Below the pieces are notes generated by a model. It was not told the DNA's origin. It saw only the letters and a program-made list of their open reading frames with translations, and did not search any database. From Variovorax paradoxus (GTDB lineage Bacteria > Pseudomonadota > Gammaproteobacteria > Burkholderiales > Burkholderiaceae_C), in NCBI RefSeq assembly GCF_018614955.1, contig NZ_JAGGNV010000007.1, positions 40,301-104,300 on the forward strand: a stretch of 64,000 bases of DNA. The letters are read 5' to 3'. A program made the translations under genes and the position numbers. Positions 43,353 to 52,278 of this stretch are shown one piece after another. Position 1 is the first letter of the stretch. Every line of letters begins with the position of its first letter.

Positions 43353-44861
43353 ATGAACATCCTGATCGCCGGTTTCCAGCACGAGACCAACACCTTCGCT
43401 CCGACGCGCGCCGACTGGGCCGCCTTTCTGCGCGGTGACAGCTTCCCGGCCTACGAGGAAGGGCCGGCGATGCTGACGCGCTTCACCGGCTCCAGCCTGC
43501 CGGCCGGTGGCTTCATTGCCGAGGCGCAGGCGCGCGGCTGGCAACTGCTGCCGTCCTGCTGGGCCGGCGCCACGCCCTCGGCCCAGGTGACGCGCGAGGC
43601 CTTCGAGCGCATCGCGGGAACCATCGCCGAGGCGACGCGCAGCGCGCTGGCCGGGCCGGGACTGGACGCCATCTACCTCGACCTGCACGGCGCCGCGGTC
43701 GCCGAGCACGTCGACGATGCCGAGGGCGAACTGCTGGCGCGCCTGCGCGCGCTGGTCGGGCCCGAGCTGCCGATCGTCGCCAGCCTGGACCTGCATGCCA
43801 ACGTGACGCAGCGGATGCTCGAGCTGGCCGATGCGCTGGTGGCCTACCGGACCTATCCGCACGTGGATACCGAAGCGACCGGCCGGCTGGCCGCGCAGTT
43901 GCTGAAACGGCGCATCGCGCGCGGCGCGCGTGAGCCCGTCGCGGCACGCCGCATCCCCTTCCTGATCCCGATCAACGCCGGCTGCACCATGATCGAACCG
44001 GCCGGCGCGGTCTATCGCAGCCTGCCCGAGCTGGACGCGCGCTATGGCACGGTGGCCAGCGTCGCGATGGGTTTTCCGGCCGCGGATTTTCCCGAGTGCG
44101 GGCCGATGGTCTGGGCCTACGGCGATGCCGCGCAAGCGGTGGCAGATGCGCTTTACGCCGACATCTGCGAGCAGGCCGCGCGCTGGCGCGTCGCCACCTG
44201 GACGCCGGACGATGCCGTGGCGGAGGCCCTCGAACTGGCGGCAACGGCCGCGCGTCCGGTGGTCATCGCCGACACCCAGGACAACCCCGGCGCCGGCGCC
44301 GACAGCAACACCACCGGCATGCTGCACGCGCTCTTGCGCGCGGGTGCAGGACGGCGCTTTCCGCAGCAGGTGGCGCTCGGGCTGCTGTACGACCCCGAGG
44401 CGGCCGCAGCCGCGCATGCGGCCGGGCAGGGTGCGCGCCTGCGCCTCGCGCTGGGCCGCTCGGTGCCGACCTGGTCGGGACAATGGAGCGACTCGCCGGT
44501 GGAAGCCGAATGCACCGTGCGCGCGCTGCATGAGGGCGCCGTCGTGCTGCAGGGGCCGATGATGACGGGCGTGCGCGTCCGGCTCGGTCCTTGCGCCTGC
44601 CTCGATGTGGAGGGCGTGCTGGTCGTGGTCGCCAGCGGCAAGAAGCAGATGCTCGACCGCGCGCTGTACCGCTGCGTCGGCATCGAGCCCGAGCGGATGA
44701 AGATCCTCGTCAACAAGAGCTCGGTGCATTTCCGCGCCGACTTCGCGCCGATCGCGCAGCAGATCCTGGTGGCGCGCGCGCCGGGCCCGATGTCCGCAGA
44801 TCCGTCGGACCTGCCATGGACCCGCCTGGCGGCGTCGACATCGCCCCGGGTACCGGATTGA
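43353..44861 (+). CDS. M81 family metallopeptidase (MlrC-like), paralogue 1
   Basis: 502 residues from ATG 43353, which begins the conserved MNILIAGFQHETNTF. Further conserved blocks are LDAIYLDLHGAAVAEHVDDAEGELL, VASLDLHANVTQRML, AYRTYPHVDTEATG and the C-terminal-domain DTQDNPGAGADSNTTGML. The family includes MlrC of microcystin degradation and many unstudied enzymes, with a zinc site formed by early Asp/His residues. The substrate here is unknown. The paralogue at 44875 starts 13 nt after the stop. Confidence 0.88.
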   Translation: MNILIAGFQHETNTFAPTRADWAAFLRGDSFPAYEEGPAMLTRFTGSSLPAGGFIAEAQARGWQLLPSCWAGATPSAQVTREAFERIAGTIAEATRSALAGPGLDAIYLDLHGAAVAEHVDDAEGELLARLRALVGPELPIVASLDLHANVTQRMLELADALVAYRTYPHVDTEATGRLAAQLLKRRIARGAREPVAARRIPFLIPINAGCTMIEPAGAVYRSLPELDARYGTVASVAMGFPAADFPECGPMVWAYGDAAQAVADALYADICEQAARWRVATWTPDDAVAEALELAATAARPVVIADTQDNPGAGADSNTTGMLHALLRAGAGRRFPQQVALGLLYDPEAAAAAHAAGQGARLRLALGRSVPTWSGQWSDSPVEAECTVRALHEGAVVLQGPMMTGVRVRLGPCACLDVEGVLVVVASGKKQMLDRALYRCVGIEPERMKILVNKSSVHFRADFAPIAQQILVARAPGPMSADPSDLPWTRLAASTSPRVPD

Positions 44862-44874
44862 GGAGCGCGGCGGC

Positions 44875-46368
44875 ATGAAAGTCCTCATCGCGCGGATGAA
44901 CCACGAGACCAACACCTTCTCGCCGGTGCCTACGCCGCTTTCAGCCTTCGGCAACGAGGGGCCGCTGTACGGTGCCGACGCCCGGCGCGAAGCCGAGGGC
45001 GGGCGCACCGCCATGTCGGCCTTCATCGACCTCGCCAAGGCGAGGGGCGCGGAGATGGTGACGCCGGTCTCGGCCTCGGCCAATCCCAGCGGCCGGGTGG
45101 AGGCGGCCGCCTACGCCGCAATCTGCGACTGCATCGTCGACGCATTGCCCGGCTGCGATGCCGTGTTGCTCGACCTGCACGGCGCGATGGTGGCCGAAGG
45201 CAGCGACGACGGCGAGGGCGACTTGCTGGCGCGCATCCGGGCTGCCACGCCGGGCGTGCCCGTCGCCGTGGCGCTCGACCTGCACGGCAACGTGACGCAG
45301 AAGATGATCGACCACGCCGACGTGATCGTGAGCTTCAAGACCTATCCGCACGTCGACATGTACGAGACCGGCGAGCACGCGGGCCGGCTGCTGTTCGTCA
45401 AGTTGGACGGAAATTGCCGTCCCGTGCTGGCCTGGCGCCGGCTGCCGCTGATGACGCACACGCTGCGCAGCGCCACCGCCGAAGGCGCGATGCGCGATGC
45501 GGTGGCGGCGGCGCGCGCGGCGGAAGCCGATGGCATGGCCGCGGTCTCGGTGCTGGCTGGCTTCAGCCTGGCCGACATTCCGAACCCCTGCATCAGCGTG
45601 GTGGTGGTGGGCGACGGCGATGCCGCCGCGGCCGACCGGGTGGCGGCCGCGCTGGCGGAGCGCATCTGGGCGGCGCGTGCGGACTTCGTCTACCTCTCCG
45701 AGCCGCTGGCACAGTCGCTGGGGCGCGCCCGCATGCTGGCCGCGCAGGCCGATCGGCCGGTGCTGCTGCTCGACCACGGCGACAACTGCATGTCGGGCGG
45801 CAGCTGCGACACGATGGACGTGCTGATGGCGGCGCTTGCGGCCGGCCTGCATGGCATCCAGGCCGGCCTGCTGTGTGATCCGCAGGCGGTTGCGCAATGC
45901 GCCGAGGCCGGTATCGGCGCCGAGATCGAGCTGCTGCTCGGCCACAAGCGCCCGCTCGTGCAGATCGGCCGCAGCACGCCGCCGGTGCGGCTGCGCGGCA
46001 CCGTGCGTGCGCTGACCGACGGCGAATACGTGATCACCGGGCCCACCTACACCGGCCAGCGCGCCTGCATGGGCCGCTCGGCGGTGTTCGACATCGGCGC
46101 GGCGCAGATCGTCGTCACCGAGCGCACGCATGAGCCCTGGGACTTGGGCACCTTCGAAAGCGTCGGCCTCGATCCGCGCCGTGCGCGCTTCCTGCTGCTG
46201 AAGTCGCGCATGTACTGCCGGCCGGTGTTCGTGCCCATCTCGGCCGGCTTGGTCGAGTGCGACAGCCCCGGCGTCACCAGCTCGAACTACGCGCTGTTTC
46301 CGTTCGAGCGGCTTGCGCGACCGCTGTATCCGTTCGACGAGGTGTTGTACACGGCGAGGGCCTGCTGA
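44875..46368 (+). CDS. M81 family metallopeptidase (MlrC-like), paralogue 2
   Basis: 497 residues, with the same architecture as the preceding gene: VLIARMNHETNTFSP, VLLDLHGAMVAEGSDDGEGDLL, VALDLHGNVTQKMIDHADVIVSFKTYPHVDMYETG and LLDHGDNCMSGGSCDTMDVL. In the second domain the block reads DHGDNCMSGGSCDT where paralogue 1 has DTQDNPGAGADSNT, so the copies have diverged at a likely active-site loop. Its 3' end lies inside the outer arm of the palindrome at 46356. Confidence 0.88.
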   Translation: MKVLIARMNHETNTFSPVPTPLSAFGNEGPLYGADARREAEGGRTAMSAFIDLAKARGAEMVTPVSASANPSGRVEAAAYAAICDCIVDALPGCDAVLLDLHGAMVAEGSDDGEGDLLARIRAATPGVPVAVALDLHGNVTQKMIDHADVIVSFKTYPHVDMYETGEHAGRLLFVKLDGNCRPVLAWRRLPLMTHTLRSATAEGAMRDAVAAARAAEADGMAAVSVLAGFSLADIPNPCISVVVVGDGDAAAADRVAAALAERIWAARADFVYLSEPLAQSLGRARMLAAQADRPVLLLDHGDNCMSGGSCDTMDVLMAALAAGLHGIQAGLLCDPQAVAQCAEAGIGAEIELLLGHKRPLVQIGRSTPPVRLRGTVRALTDGEYVITGPTYTGQRACMGRSAVFDIGAAQIVVTERTHEPWDLGTFESVGLDPRRARFLLLKSRMYCRPVFVPISAGLVECDSPGVTSSNYALFPFERLARPLYPFDEVLYTARAC

Positions 46369-46627
46369 CACATAACTCACCCCCGCGCCGGGGCGGCAAG
46401 GGGTGCAGGGCTAGGCGTGGGCCGCAGCCCGGGGCGATCCCCCGGGCAAGGACCGCAACGACGCCAGGCGCCCCTTGCCGCCCCGGCCCTTCGGGTGAGG
46501 CCCCACAGAGGGCCCACTCGTCGTTGCCAATGCTCACTGGGTGTGCAACCCAGTTCCGCTTGGCGCCTCGATTGGGCCCTCTGTGGGGCCTCACGCGGGG
46601 GTGATTTATGTGCTAGCAGGCCCTACA
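46356..46627. repeat. Large nested palindrome between convergent genes
   Basis: Outer arms of about 30 bp (46356-46387 and 46594-46627) match with few mismatches and include both genes' stop codons. Within lie three further inverted repeats: 46385-46406 with 46466-46487 (about 20 bp, one mismatch), 46495-46516 with 46573-46594 (22 bp, perfect), and a small ACTGGGT/ACCCAGT hairpin at 46535-46555. A CCGGGG/CCCCGG hairpin lies near 46429-46445. It could end transcription from both sides; its size suggests a structured repeat element. No protein gene is seen in it. Confidence 0.85.
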
Positions 46628-47969
46628 GCTTCTTGACCAGCACCTGGCTCTTGCGGTCCCAGTTGTACTTGCGCTTGCGCGCCTCGGGCAGCCAGTCGGG
46701 GTTGACCTGCTGGAAGCCGCGCTTGAGGAACCAGTGCATGGTGCGCGTGGTCAGCACGAAGATGCTCTCCAGCCCGCTGGCCTTGGCGCGCTGCTCGACG
46801 CGCTTCAGGATGCGTTCGCCGTCGCCCTGCGACTGCGACTGCGGCGAGACGGTCAGCGCCGCCATCTCCGCGGTCTTCGCTTCCGGATAGGGGTAGAGCG
46901 CCGCGCAGCCGAAGATCACGCCGTCGTGCTCGATCACCGTGTACTGGCCGACGTCGCGCTCGATCTCGGTGCGGCTGCGCTTGACCAGCGTGCCGTCGCG
47001 CTCGAAGGGCTCGATCAGTTGCAGGATGCCGCCGATGTCGTCTGCCGTCGCCTCGCGCAGCGATTCGAGCTTCTCGTCGATCACCATCGTGCCGATGCCG
47101 TCGTGCACGTAGACCTCCAGCAGCAGCGAGCCGTCCACCGAGAAGGGGATGATGTGGTTGCGCTCCACGCCCGCTTCGCAGGCCTTGACGCAGTGCTGCA
47201 GGTAGAAGGCCGTGTCGGTCGGACTCTGGGGCGGGGCCAAGGAGGCCAGCAGCTTTGTGGCGCTGTCGAGCGGCAGCTCGGTGTCGATGGGGTTGTCTTC
47301 GCTGATGGGCTGGCTGGTGTCCTGCGCGATGCCAGGAATCTCGGTCAGGAAGATCAGCTTGTCGGCCTGGATCGAGATCGCCACGCTGGTCGCGACTTCT
47401 TCCATCGTGAGGTTGAAGGCCTCGCCGGTGGGCGAGAAGCCGAAGGGCGACATCAGCACCATCGCGCCGAAGTCGAGCCCGCGGCGGATGCCGGCGGCAT
47501 CGACCTTGCGCACCAGGCCCGAGTGCTGGAAGTCGACGCCGTCCACCACGCCGACCGGCCGCGCGGTGATGAAGTTGCCCGAGATCATGCGCACGGTGGA
47601 GCCGGCCATCGGCGTGTTCGGCAGGCCCTGGCTGAAGGCGGCCTCGATCTCGTAGCGCAGCTGGCCGGCGGCCTCCTGCGCGCAGTCGAGCGCCACTTCG
47701 TCGGTGATGCGCATGCCGTGCGAGTACTTGGCCGCGTGGCCCTTGGCGTGCAGCTGCTCGTTGACCTGCGGCCGGAAGCCGTGCACCAGCACCACCTTGA
47801 CGCCCATGCTCTGGATCAGCGCCAGGTCCTGCGCGATGTGGGGCAGCTTGCCGGCCGCGATGGCCTCGCCCGCCATCGCGACCACGAAGGTCTTGCCGCG
47901 GTGCATGTGGATGTAGGGCGCCACCGAGCGGAACCACGGGACGAAGGTGAAATTGAAGACGGTGGACAT
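46623..47969 (-). CDS. argA: N-acetylglutamate synthase (two-domain)
   Basis: 448 residues from ATG 47969. An amino-acid-kinase-like domain (FVVAMAGEAIAAGKLPHIAQDLALIQSMGVKVVLVHGFRPQVNE, GMRITDEVAL) is followed by a GNAT domain (YTVIEHDGVIFGCAALYPYPEAKTAEMAALTVSPQSQSQGDGERIL). It acetylates glutamate in the first step of arginine synthesis and is usually feedback-inhibited by arginine. The start opens with the typical FNFTFVPWFRSVAPYIHMHRGKTFV. It is divergent from hrpA with 43 bp between starts. Earlier in-frame ATGs overlap hrpA. Confidence 0.95.
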   Translation of the reverse strand: MSTVFNFTFVPWFRSVAPYIHMHRGKTFVVAMAGEAIAAGKLPHIAQDLALIQSMGVKVVLVHGFRPQVNEQLHAKGHAAKYSHGMRITDEVALDCAQEAAGQLRYEIEAAFSQGLPNTPMAGSTVRMISGNFITARPVGVVDGVDFQHSGLVRKVDAAGIRRGLDFGAMVLMSPFGFSPTGEAFNLTMEEVATSVAISIQADKLIFLTEIPGIAQDTSQPISEDNPIDTELPLDSATKLLASLAPPQSPTDTAFYLQHCVKACEAGVERNHIIPFSVDGSLLLEVYVHDGIGTMVIDEKLESLREATADDIGGILQLIEPFERDGTLVKRSRTEIERDVGQYTVIEHDGVIFGCAALYPYPEAKTAEMAALTVSPQSQSQGDGERILKRVEQRAKASGLESIFVLTTRTMHWFLKRGFQQVNPDWLPEARKRKYNWDRKSQVLVKKL

Positions 47970-48012
47970 TGGCGGGGTAGGGCAGGCGAAAAGGCCGGGC
48001 GCAAGATAATCG

Positions 48013-51000
48013 ATGATTTTCCCCGAACTGCCCGCCTTGTCTTCGTCCCCCCTTCGAATCGAGTTTCCAGAATCCCTGCCGGTGTCGGCCCGGCGCGACG
48101 AAATCATGGCCGCCATCGAGGCGAACCAGGTCGTGGTCGTCTGCGGCGAGACGGGATCGGGCAAGACCACGCAGCTGCCCAAGATCGCGCTGGCCCTGGG
48201 TCGGGGCAAGCTCAATGCGCCCCCTGGCAAGGGCCGGCTGATCGGCCACACGCAGCCGCGGCGCATCGCCGCATCGTCGGTGGCCAAGCGCATCGCGGAA
48301 GAACTCAAGACGCCTCTGGGCGAGGTGGTCGGCTTCAAGGTGCGCTTCCAGGACCGGCTGGCGCGCGACGCCTCGGTCAAGCTGATGACCGACGGCATCC
48401 TGCTTGCGGAGACGCAGACCGATCCGCTGCTCAAGGCCTACGACACGCTGATCATCGACGAGGCGCACGAGCGCTCGCTGAACATCGATTTCCTGCTGGG
48501 CTACCTGCGCGAAATCCTGCCGCGGCGGCCGGACCTCAAGGTGATCGTGACCTCGGCCACCATCGATGCGGATCGGTTCGCGCAGCACTTTGCTTCGGCG
48601 AAAGGGCCCGCACCCACGATCATGGTGTCGGGGCGGATGTTTCCGGTGGAGCAGCGCTATCGCCCCTTCGAGGAATCGCGCGACTACGACCTCACCAACG
48701 CCATCGCCGACGGCGTCGACGAGCTCTGGCGCGACCCACACAACGCCGGCGACATCCTGGTCTTCCTGCCCGGCGAGCGCGAGATCCGCGAGGCCGCCGA
48801 CCATCTGCGCAAGCACCTCAGCCACCAGCCGCTGATGCGCAGCGCCGAGGTGCTGCCGCTGTTCGCGCGCCTGTCGCAGGCCGAGCAGGACCGCATCTTC
48901 GACGGCCACACCGGTCGCCGCATCGTGCTGGCCACCAACGTCGCCGAGACCTCGCTGACCGTGCCGGGCATTCGCTACGTGATCGATGCCGGCACCGCGC
49001 GCGTCAAGCGCTACAGCTTCCGCAGCAAGGTGGAGCAACTGCTGGTCGAGCCGATCAGCCAGGCCGCGGCCAACCAGCGCGCGGGCCGCTGCGGCCGGGT
49101 CGCCGACGGCATCTGCATCCGGCTCTATGACGAGAAGGATTTCGAGGGCCGGCCGCGCTTCACCGATCCGGAAATCCTGCGCTCCTCGCTGGCCGGCGTG
49201 ATCCTGCGCATGAAGTCGCTGCGGCTGGGCGACGTCGAGCGCTTTCCCTTTCTCGAAGCGCCGCAGCGGCGCGCGATCGCCGACGGCTACCAGCTGCTCA
49301 ACGAGCTCGGCGCGGTCGACGATGCGAACGAGCTCACGCCGATGGGGGCCGAGCTGGCCAGGCTCCCGCTCGACCCGCGGGTCGGCCGCATGATCCTGGA
49401 GGCGCGCACGCGCGGCGCGTTGGAGGAAGTGCTGGTGATCGCCAGCGCCCTGTCGGTGCAGGACGTGCGCGACCGGCCGATGGAGGCGCAGCAGCAGGCC
49501 GACCAGGCGCATGCGAAGTTCGACGACGAGAAAAGCGAGTTCAGCGGCTACCTGCGGCTGTGGAAGTGGATCCACGATGCGCGCGGCGATTCACCCTCCA
49601 CCGCTTGGCGGGGGAGGGCGGGGGAGGGGGTGCCACATGACCCACCTGTGGGTGGGGCCGAAGGCCGCACCCACAAGCTGAGCAACCGCCAGTACGAGTC
49701 GCTGCTGCGCCAGAACTTCATCAACGTGCGCCGCGTGCGCGAATGGCGCGACATCCACTCGCAGCTGCTCACGGTGGTGACCGAGCACAAGTGGCGCATC
49801 AATGCCGAGCCGGCGGGCTATGAGCCGCTGCATCTGTCGATGCTCTCCGGCCTGCTCGGCAACATCGGCTGGAAGCTGGAGGATGACGAGGCCTACCTCG
49901 GCGCGCGCGGCATCAAGTTCTACCGCCATCCGGGCGCGCATCTGAAGAAGAAGCCTGGCCGCTGGATCGTCGTCGCCGAGCTGGTCGAGACCACGCGCCT
50001 GTTCGGCCGCGGCATCGCCAACATCGAGCCGCAGTGGCTCGAACAGGTCGCGGGCCACCTGCTCAAGAAGCAGCTGCTCGATCCGCACTGGGAGAAGAAG
50101 AGTGCGCAGGTCGCAGCGCTGGAGCGCGCCACCTTGTATGGACTGGTGGTCTACAGCGGACGGCGCGTGGACTTCAGCAAGGTCGACCCGGTGGCCGCGC
50201 GCGAGATCTTCATCCGCGAAGCGCTGGTCGGCGGGCAGTGGGAGAGCAAGCTGCCCTTTCTCGCGGCCAACCGCAAGCTGGTGCGCGAGGTCGAGGGCCT
50301 CGAACACAAGTCGCGCCGGCAGGACGTGCTGGTCGACGACGAACTGATCTATGCCTTCTACGACGCCCAGCTGCCGCCCGATGTCTCGAGTGGCCTCGCT
50401 TTCGAGAGCTGGTACCGGCAAGCGTCGAGGGAGCAGCCGCGGCTGCTGTTCCTGGCGCGCGAGGAGCTGATGCGGCACACGGCTGCTGGCATCACGACCC
50501 AGTCCTTTCCGCCGACGGTCCGGCTGGGCGGCGTCGATTGCGCCGCGACCTACCTGCACGAGCCCGGCGATGCCAAGGACGGCTTGACGGTCACCGTGCC
50601 GCTCTTCGTGCTGAACCAGGTCAGCGAGGAGCGCTGCGAATGGCTGGTGAGCGGCATGCTGAAGGACAAGGTGCAGGCGCTGCTGAAGAGCCTGCCGCAG
50701 AAGCCGCGCTCCCGCCTGGTGCCCTTGCCCGAATCGGCCGCGCGGCTCGCGGAGCAACTGGCCGCACCGGAAGTCTTCGGCCACGGTTCGCTGACCGATG
50801 CGCTGCTGAAGCGCGTGCGCGACCAGACCAGCCTCGACGTGAAGCGGACCGACTTCAAGCTGGACATGCTGCCGCCGCACCTGTTCATGAACCTGCGCGT
50901 GGTCGACGAGCACGGCCGCCAGCTCGGCATGGGGCGCAGCCTCGGCGCACTGAAGGCGGAGCTCGGCGCGCAGGCGCGCGGTGCGTTCCAGGCGCTGGCG

Positions 51001-51948
51001 GGACTCAACGTCAAGGCGTCCGTCGAGGAGCCCGATGCAGCTGCACCGGCCGAGAACAAGGCCGCGGCCAAGGCACCCGCAACGCCTGCGCTGCCGGCAG
51101 GCCAGCGCTACACGGCATGGACTTTCGGCGAGCTGCCGGAGCTGATGGAAGTGCGGCGCGGCGCGCAGTCGCTGATCGGCTTTCCGGCGCTGGTCGATGG
51201 CGGCGACGCGGTGACGATCGAGGTCTTCGACGAGCCCGCGGTGGCCGCCGCCCGGCATCGCGCCGGCCTGCGCCGGCTGTTCGCGCTGCAGCAGAAGGAT
51301 GCGCTCAAGTACCTCGAGAAGAACATCCCCGATCTGCAGAAGATGGCGGTCGCCTACATGCCGCTCGGCACGGCCGAGGAACTGCGAGCCCAGATCGTCG
51401 ACGTGGCGCTCGAGCGAGCCTTCTTACAGGAGCCGCTGCCGGCCGACGAGGCGGCTTTCAAGCGGCGCGCGGAGGAGGGCCGCGGACGGCTCACGCTGAT
51501 CGCCAACGAGGTCGCGCGGCTGGCCGGCACCATCCTCGCCGAGTACACGCTCGCCGTGCGCAAGATCAAGGAGACGAAGATCCAGCCCGCCGCCACGGCT
51601 GACGCGGCGCAGCAGCTGCAGCGCCTGGTCGGCAAGCGCTTCATGGCCGACACGCCCTGGCCGCGGCTGGCGCACTTTGCGCGCTACCTCAAGGCCATCG
51701 CCTTGCGCCTGGACAAGCTGCGGGCCGACCCGGCGCGCGACGCGCAGCGGCTCGCGGAGCTGCGGCAGCAGGAGCAGCGCTACTGGCGCCTGCTGGCCGA
51801 GCGCAAGGGCGCGCTCGACGAACGCATGAGCGAGTTCCGCTGGCTGCTCGAGGAGTTGCGCGTGAGCTTCTTCGCACAGGAGCTGCGCACGCCGCAGCCG
51901 GTCAGCGTCAAGCGGCTCGACAAGCTGTGGGTTCAGCTGGAAAGCTGA
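48013..51948 (+). CDS. hrpA: ATP-dependent RNA helicase HrpA
   Basis: 1311 residues. DEAH-box helicase core: GETGSGKTT (45-53), GHTQPRRIAASSVA, DEAH at 149-152, VTSATID, then a RecA-2 domain with LATNVAETSLTVPGI and QRAGRCGRV. HA2/OB and C-terminal DUF3418-type domains complete the usual length. HrpA acts on mRNA and on stalled, collided ribosomes. Residues about 527-555 (DSPSTAWRGRAGEGVPHDPPVGGAEGRT) form an in-frame insertion relative to the usual WKWIHEARG...HKLSNRQYE region; it is encoded by repeat DNA (49588-49674). Confidence 0.94.
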   Translation: MIFPELPALSSSPLRIEFPESLPVSARRDEIMAAIEANQVVVVCGETGSGKTTQLPKIALALGRGKLNAPPGKGRLIGHTQPRRIAASSVAKRIAEELKTPLGEVVGFKVRFQDRLARDASVKLMTDGILLAETQTDPLLKAYDTLIIDEAHERSLNIDFLLGYLREILPRRPDLKVIVTSATIDADRFAQHFASAKGPAPTIMVSGRMFPVEQRYRPFEESRDYDLTNAIADGVDELWRDPHNAGDILVFLPGEREIREAADHLRKHLSHQPLMRSAEVLPLFARLSQAEQDRIFDGHTGRRIVLATNVAETSLTVPGIRYVIDAGTARVKRYSFRSKVEQLLVEPISQAAANQRAGRCGRVADGICIRLYDEKDFEGRPRFTDPEILRSSLAGVILRMKSLRLGDVERFPFLEAPQRRAIADGYQLLNELGAVDDANELTPMGAELARLPLDPRVGRMILEARTRGALEEVLVIASALSVQDVRDRPMEAQQQADQAHAKFDDEKSEFSGYLRLWKWIHDARGDSPSTAWRGRAGEGVPHDPPVGGAEGRTHKLSNRQYESLLRQNFINVRRVREWRDIHSQLLTVVTEHKWRINAEPAGYEPLHLSMLSGLLGNIGWKLEDDEAYLGARGIKFYRHPGAHLKKKPGRWIVVAELVETTRLFGRGIANIEPQWLEQVAGHLLKKQLLDPHWEKKSAQVAALERATLYGLVVYSGRRVDFSKVDPVAAREIFIREALVGGQWESKLPFLAANRKLVREVEGLEHKSRRQDVLVDDELIYAFYDAQLPPDVSSGLAFESWYRQASREQPRLLFLAREELMRHTAAGITTQSFPPTVRLGGVDCAATYLHEPGDAKDGLTVTVPLFVLNQVSEERCEWLVSGMLKDKVQALLKSLPQKPRSRLVPLPESAARLAEQLAAPEVFGHGSLTDALLKRVRDQTSLDVKRTDFKLDMLPPHLFMNLRVVDEHGRQLGMGRSLGALKAELGAQARGAFQALAGLNVKASVEEPDAAAPAENKAAAKAPATPALPAGQRYTAWTFGELPELMEVRRGAQSLIGFPALVDGGDAVTIEVFDEPAVAAARHRAGLRRLFALQQKDALKYLEKNIPDLQKMAVAYMPLGTAEELRAQIVDVALERAFLQEPLPADEAAFKRRAEEGRGRLTLIANEVARLAGTILAEYTLAVRKIKETKIQPAATADAAQQLQRLVGKRFMADTPWPRLAHFARYLKAIALRLDKLRADPARDAQRLAELRQQEQRYWRLLAERKGALDERMSEFRWLLEELRVSFFAQELRTPQPVSVKRLDKLWVQLES
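49588..49674. repeat. Palindromic repeat inserted in frame inside hrpA
   Basis: Two hairpins lie in succession: TCACCCTCCACCGC against GCGGGGGAGGG (49591-49618) and GTGGGTG...GGCC against GGCC...CACCCAC (49648-49674, loop GAA). The G-run composition and low-complexity protein product differ from the rest of hrpA. Confidence 0.7.
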
Positions 51949-51962
51949 GCGCAGGCAAAAAA

Positions 51963-51990
51963 AAGCCCACCGAGGTGGGCTTCGCTTTCA
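51963..51990. terminator. Bidirectional terminator after hrpA
   Basis: AAGCCCAC (51963-51970) pairs with GTGGGCTT (51975-51982) around a CGAG loop. An A run lies immediately upstream (51957-51964), and TTCGCTTT downstream. It can end hrpA and the DUF3309 gene on the opposite strand. Confidence 0.8.
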
Positions 51991-52010
51991 GGCGTCGAGC
52001 GCGCATGCAG

Positions 52011-52169
52011 CTATATGCGCCCCATGAGGAGCAGCACGATCACCACCAGCAGCACCAGGCCCAGGCCGCCGCTCGGGCCATAGCCCCAGCTGCGGCTGTA
52101 GCCCCAGCTCGGCAATGCGCCGACCAGGAGCAGGATCAGAACGATCAGCAGGATCATTGAGAGCGACAT
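52011..52169 (-). CDS. DUF3309-like small membrane protein
   Basis: 52 residues, too short for standard gene calling. It starts at ATG 52169 with AGGAG 7 nt upstream. The sequence has two hydrophobic helices (MILLIVLILLLVGALP and GLGLVLLVVIVLLLMG) joined by an aromatic/Gly-rich turn (SWGYSRSWGYGPSG), the pattern of DUF3309. These small proteins are widespread in proteobacteria; function unknown. The product is predicted to lie in the inner membrane. Confidence 0.8.
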   Translation of the reverse strand: MSLSMILLIVLILLLVGALPSWGYSRSWGYGPSGGLGLVLLVVIVLLLMGRI

Positions 52170-52278
52170 GGATTTCTCCTAGGCCTTTTGTGTTGAGAAG
52201 CCCATGGTCGGCGCCGGCAGGCGAATCCGTCGCCGGAAGGCGCGCCCTCCGGCGGTCAGGACTCTCCTACCGTTCGTG

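Noticed and set aside
46606-49575. A 989-residue antisense reading across argA and hrpA
   Set aside because: It is a frame shadow of two clear genes; composition is Arg/Ala/His/Gln-rich without domains.
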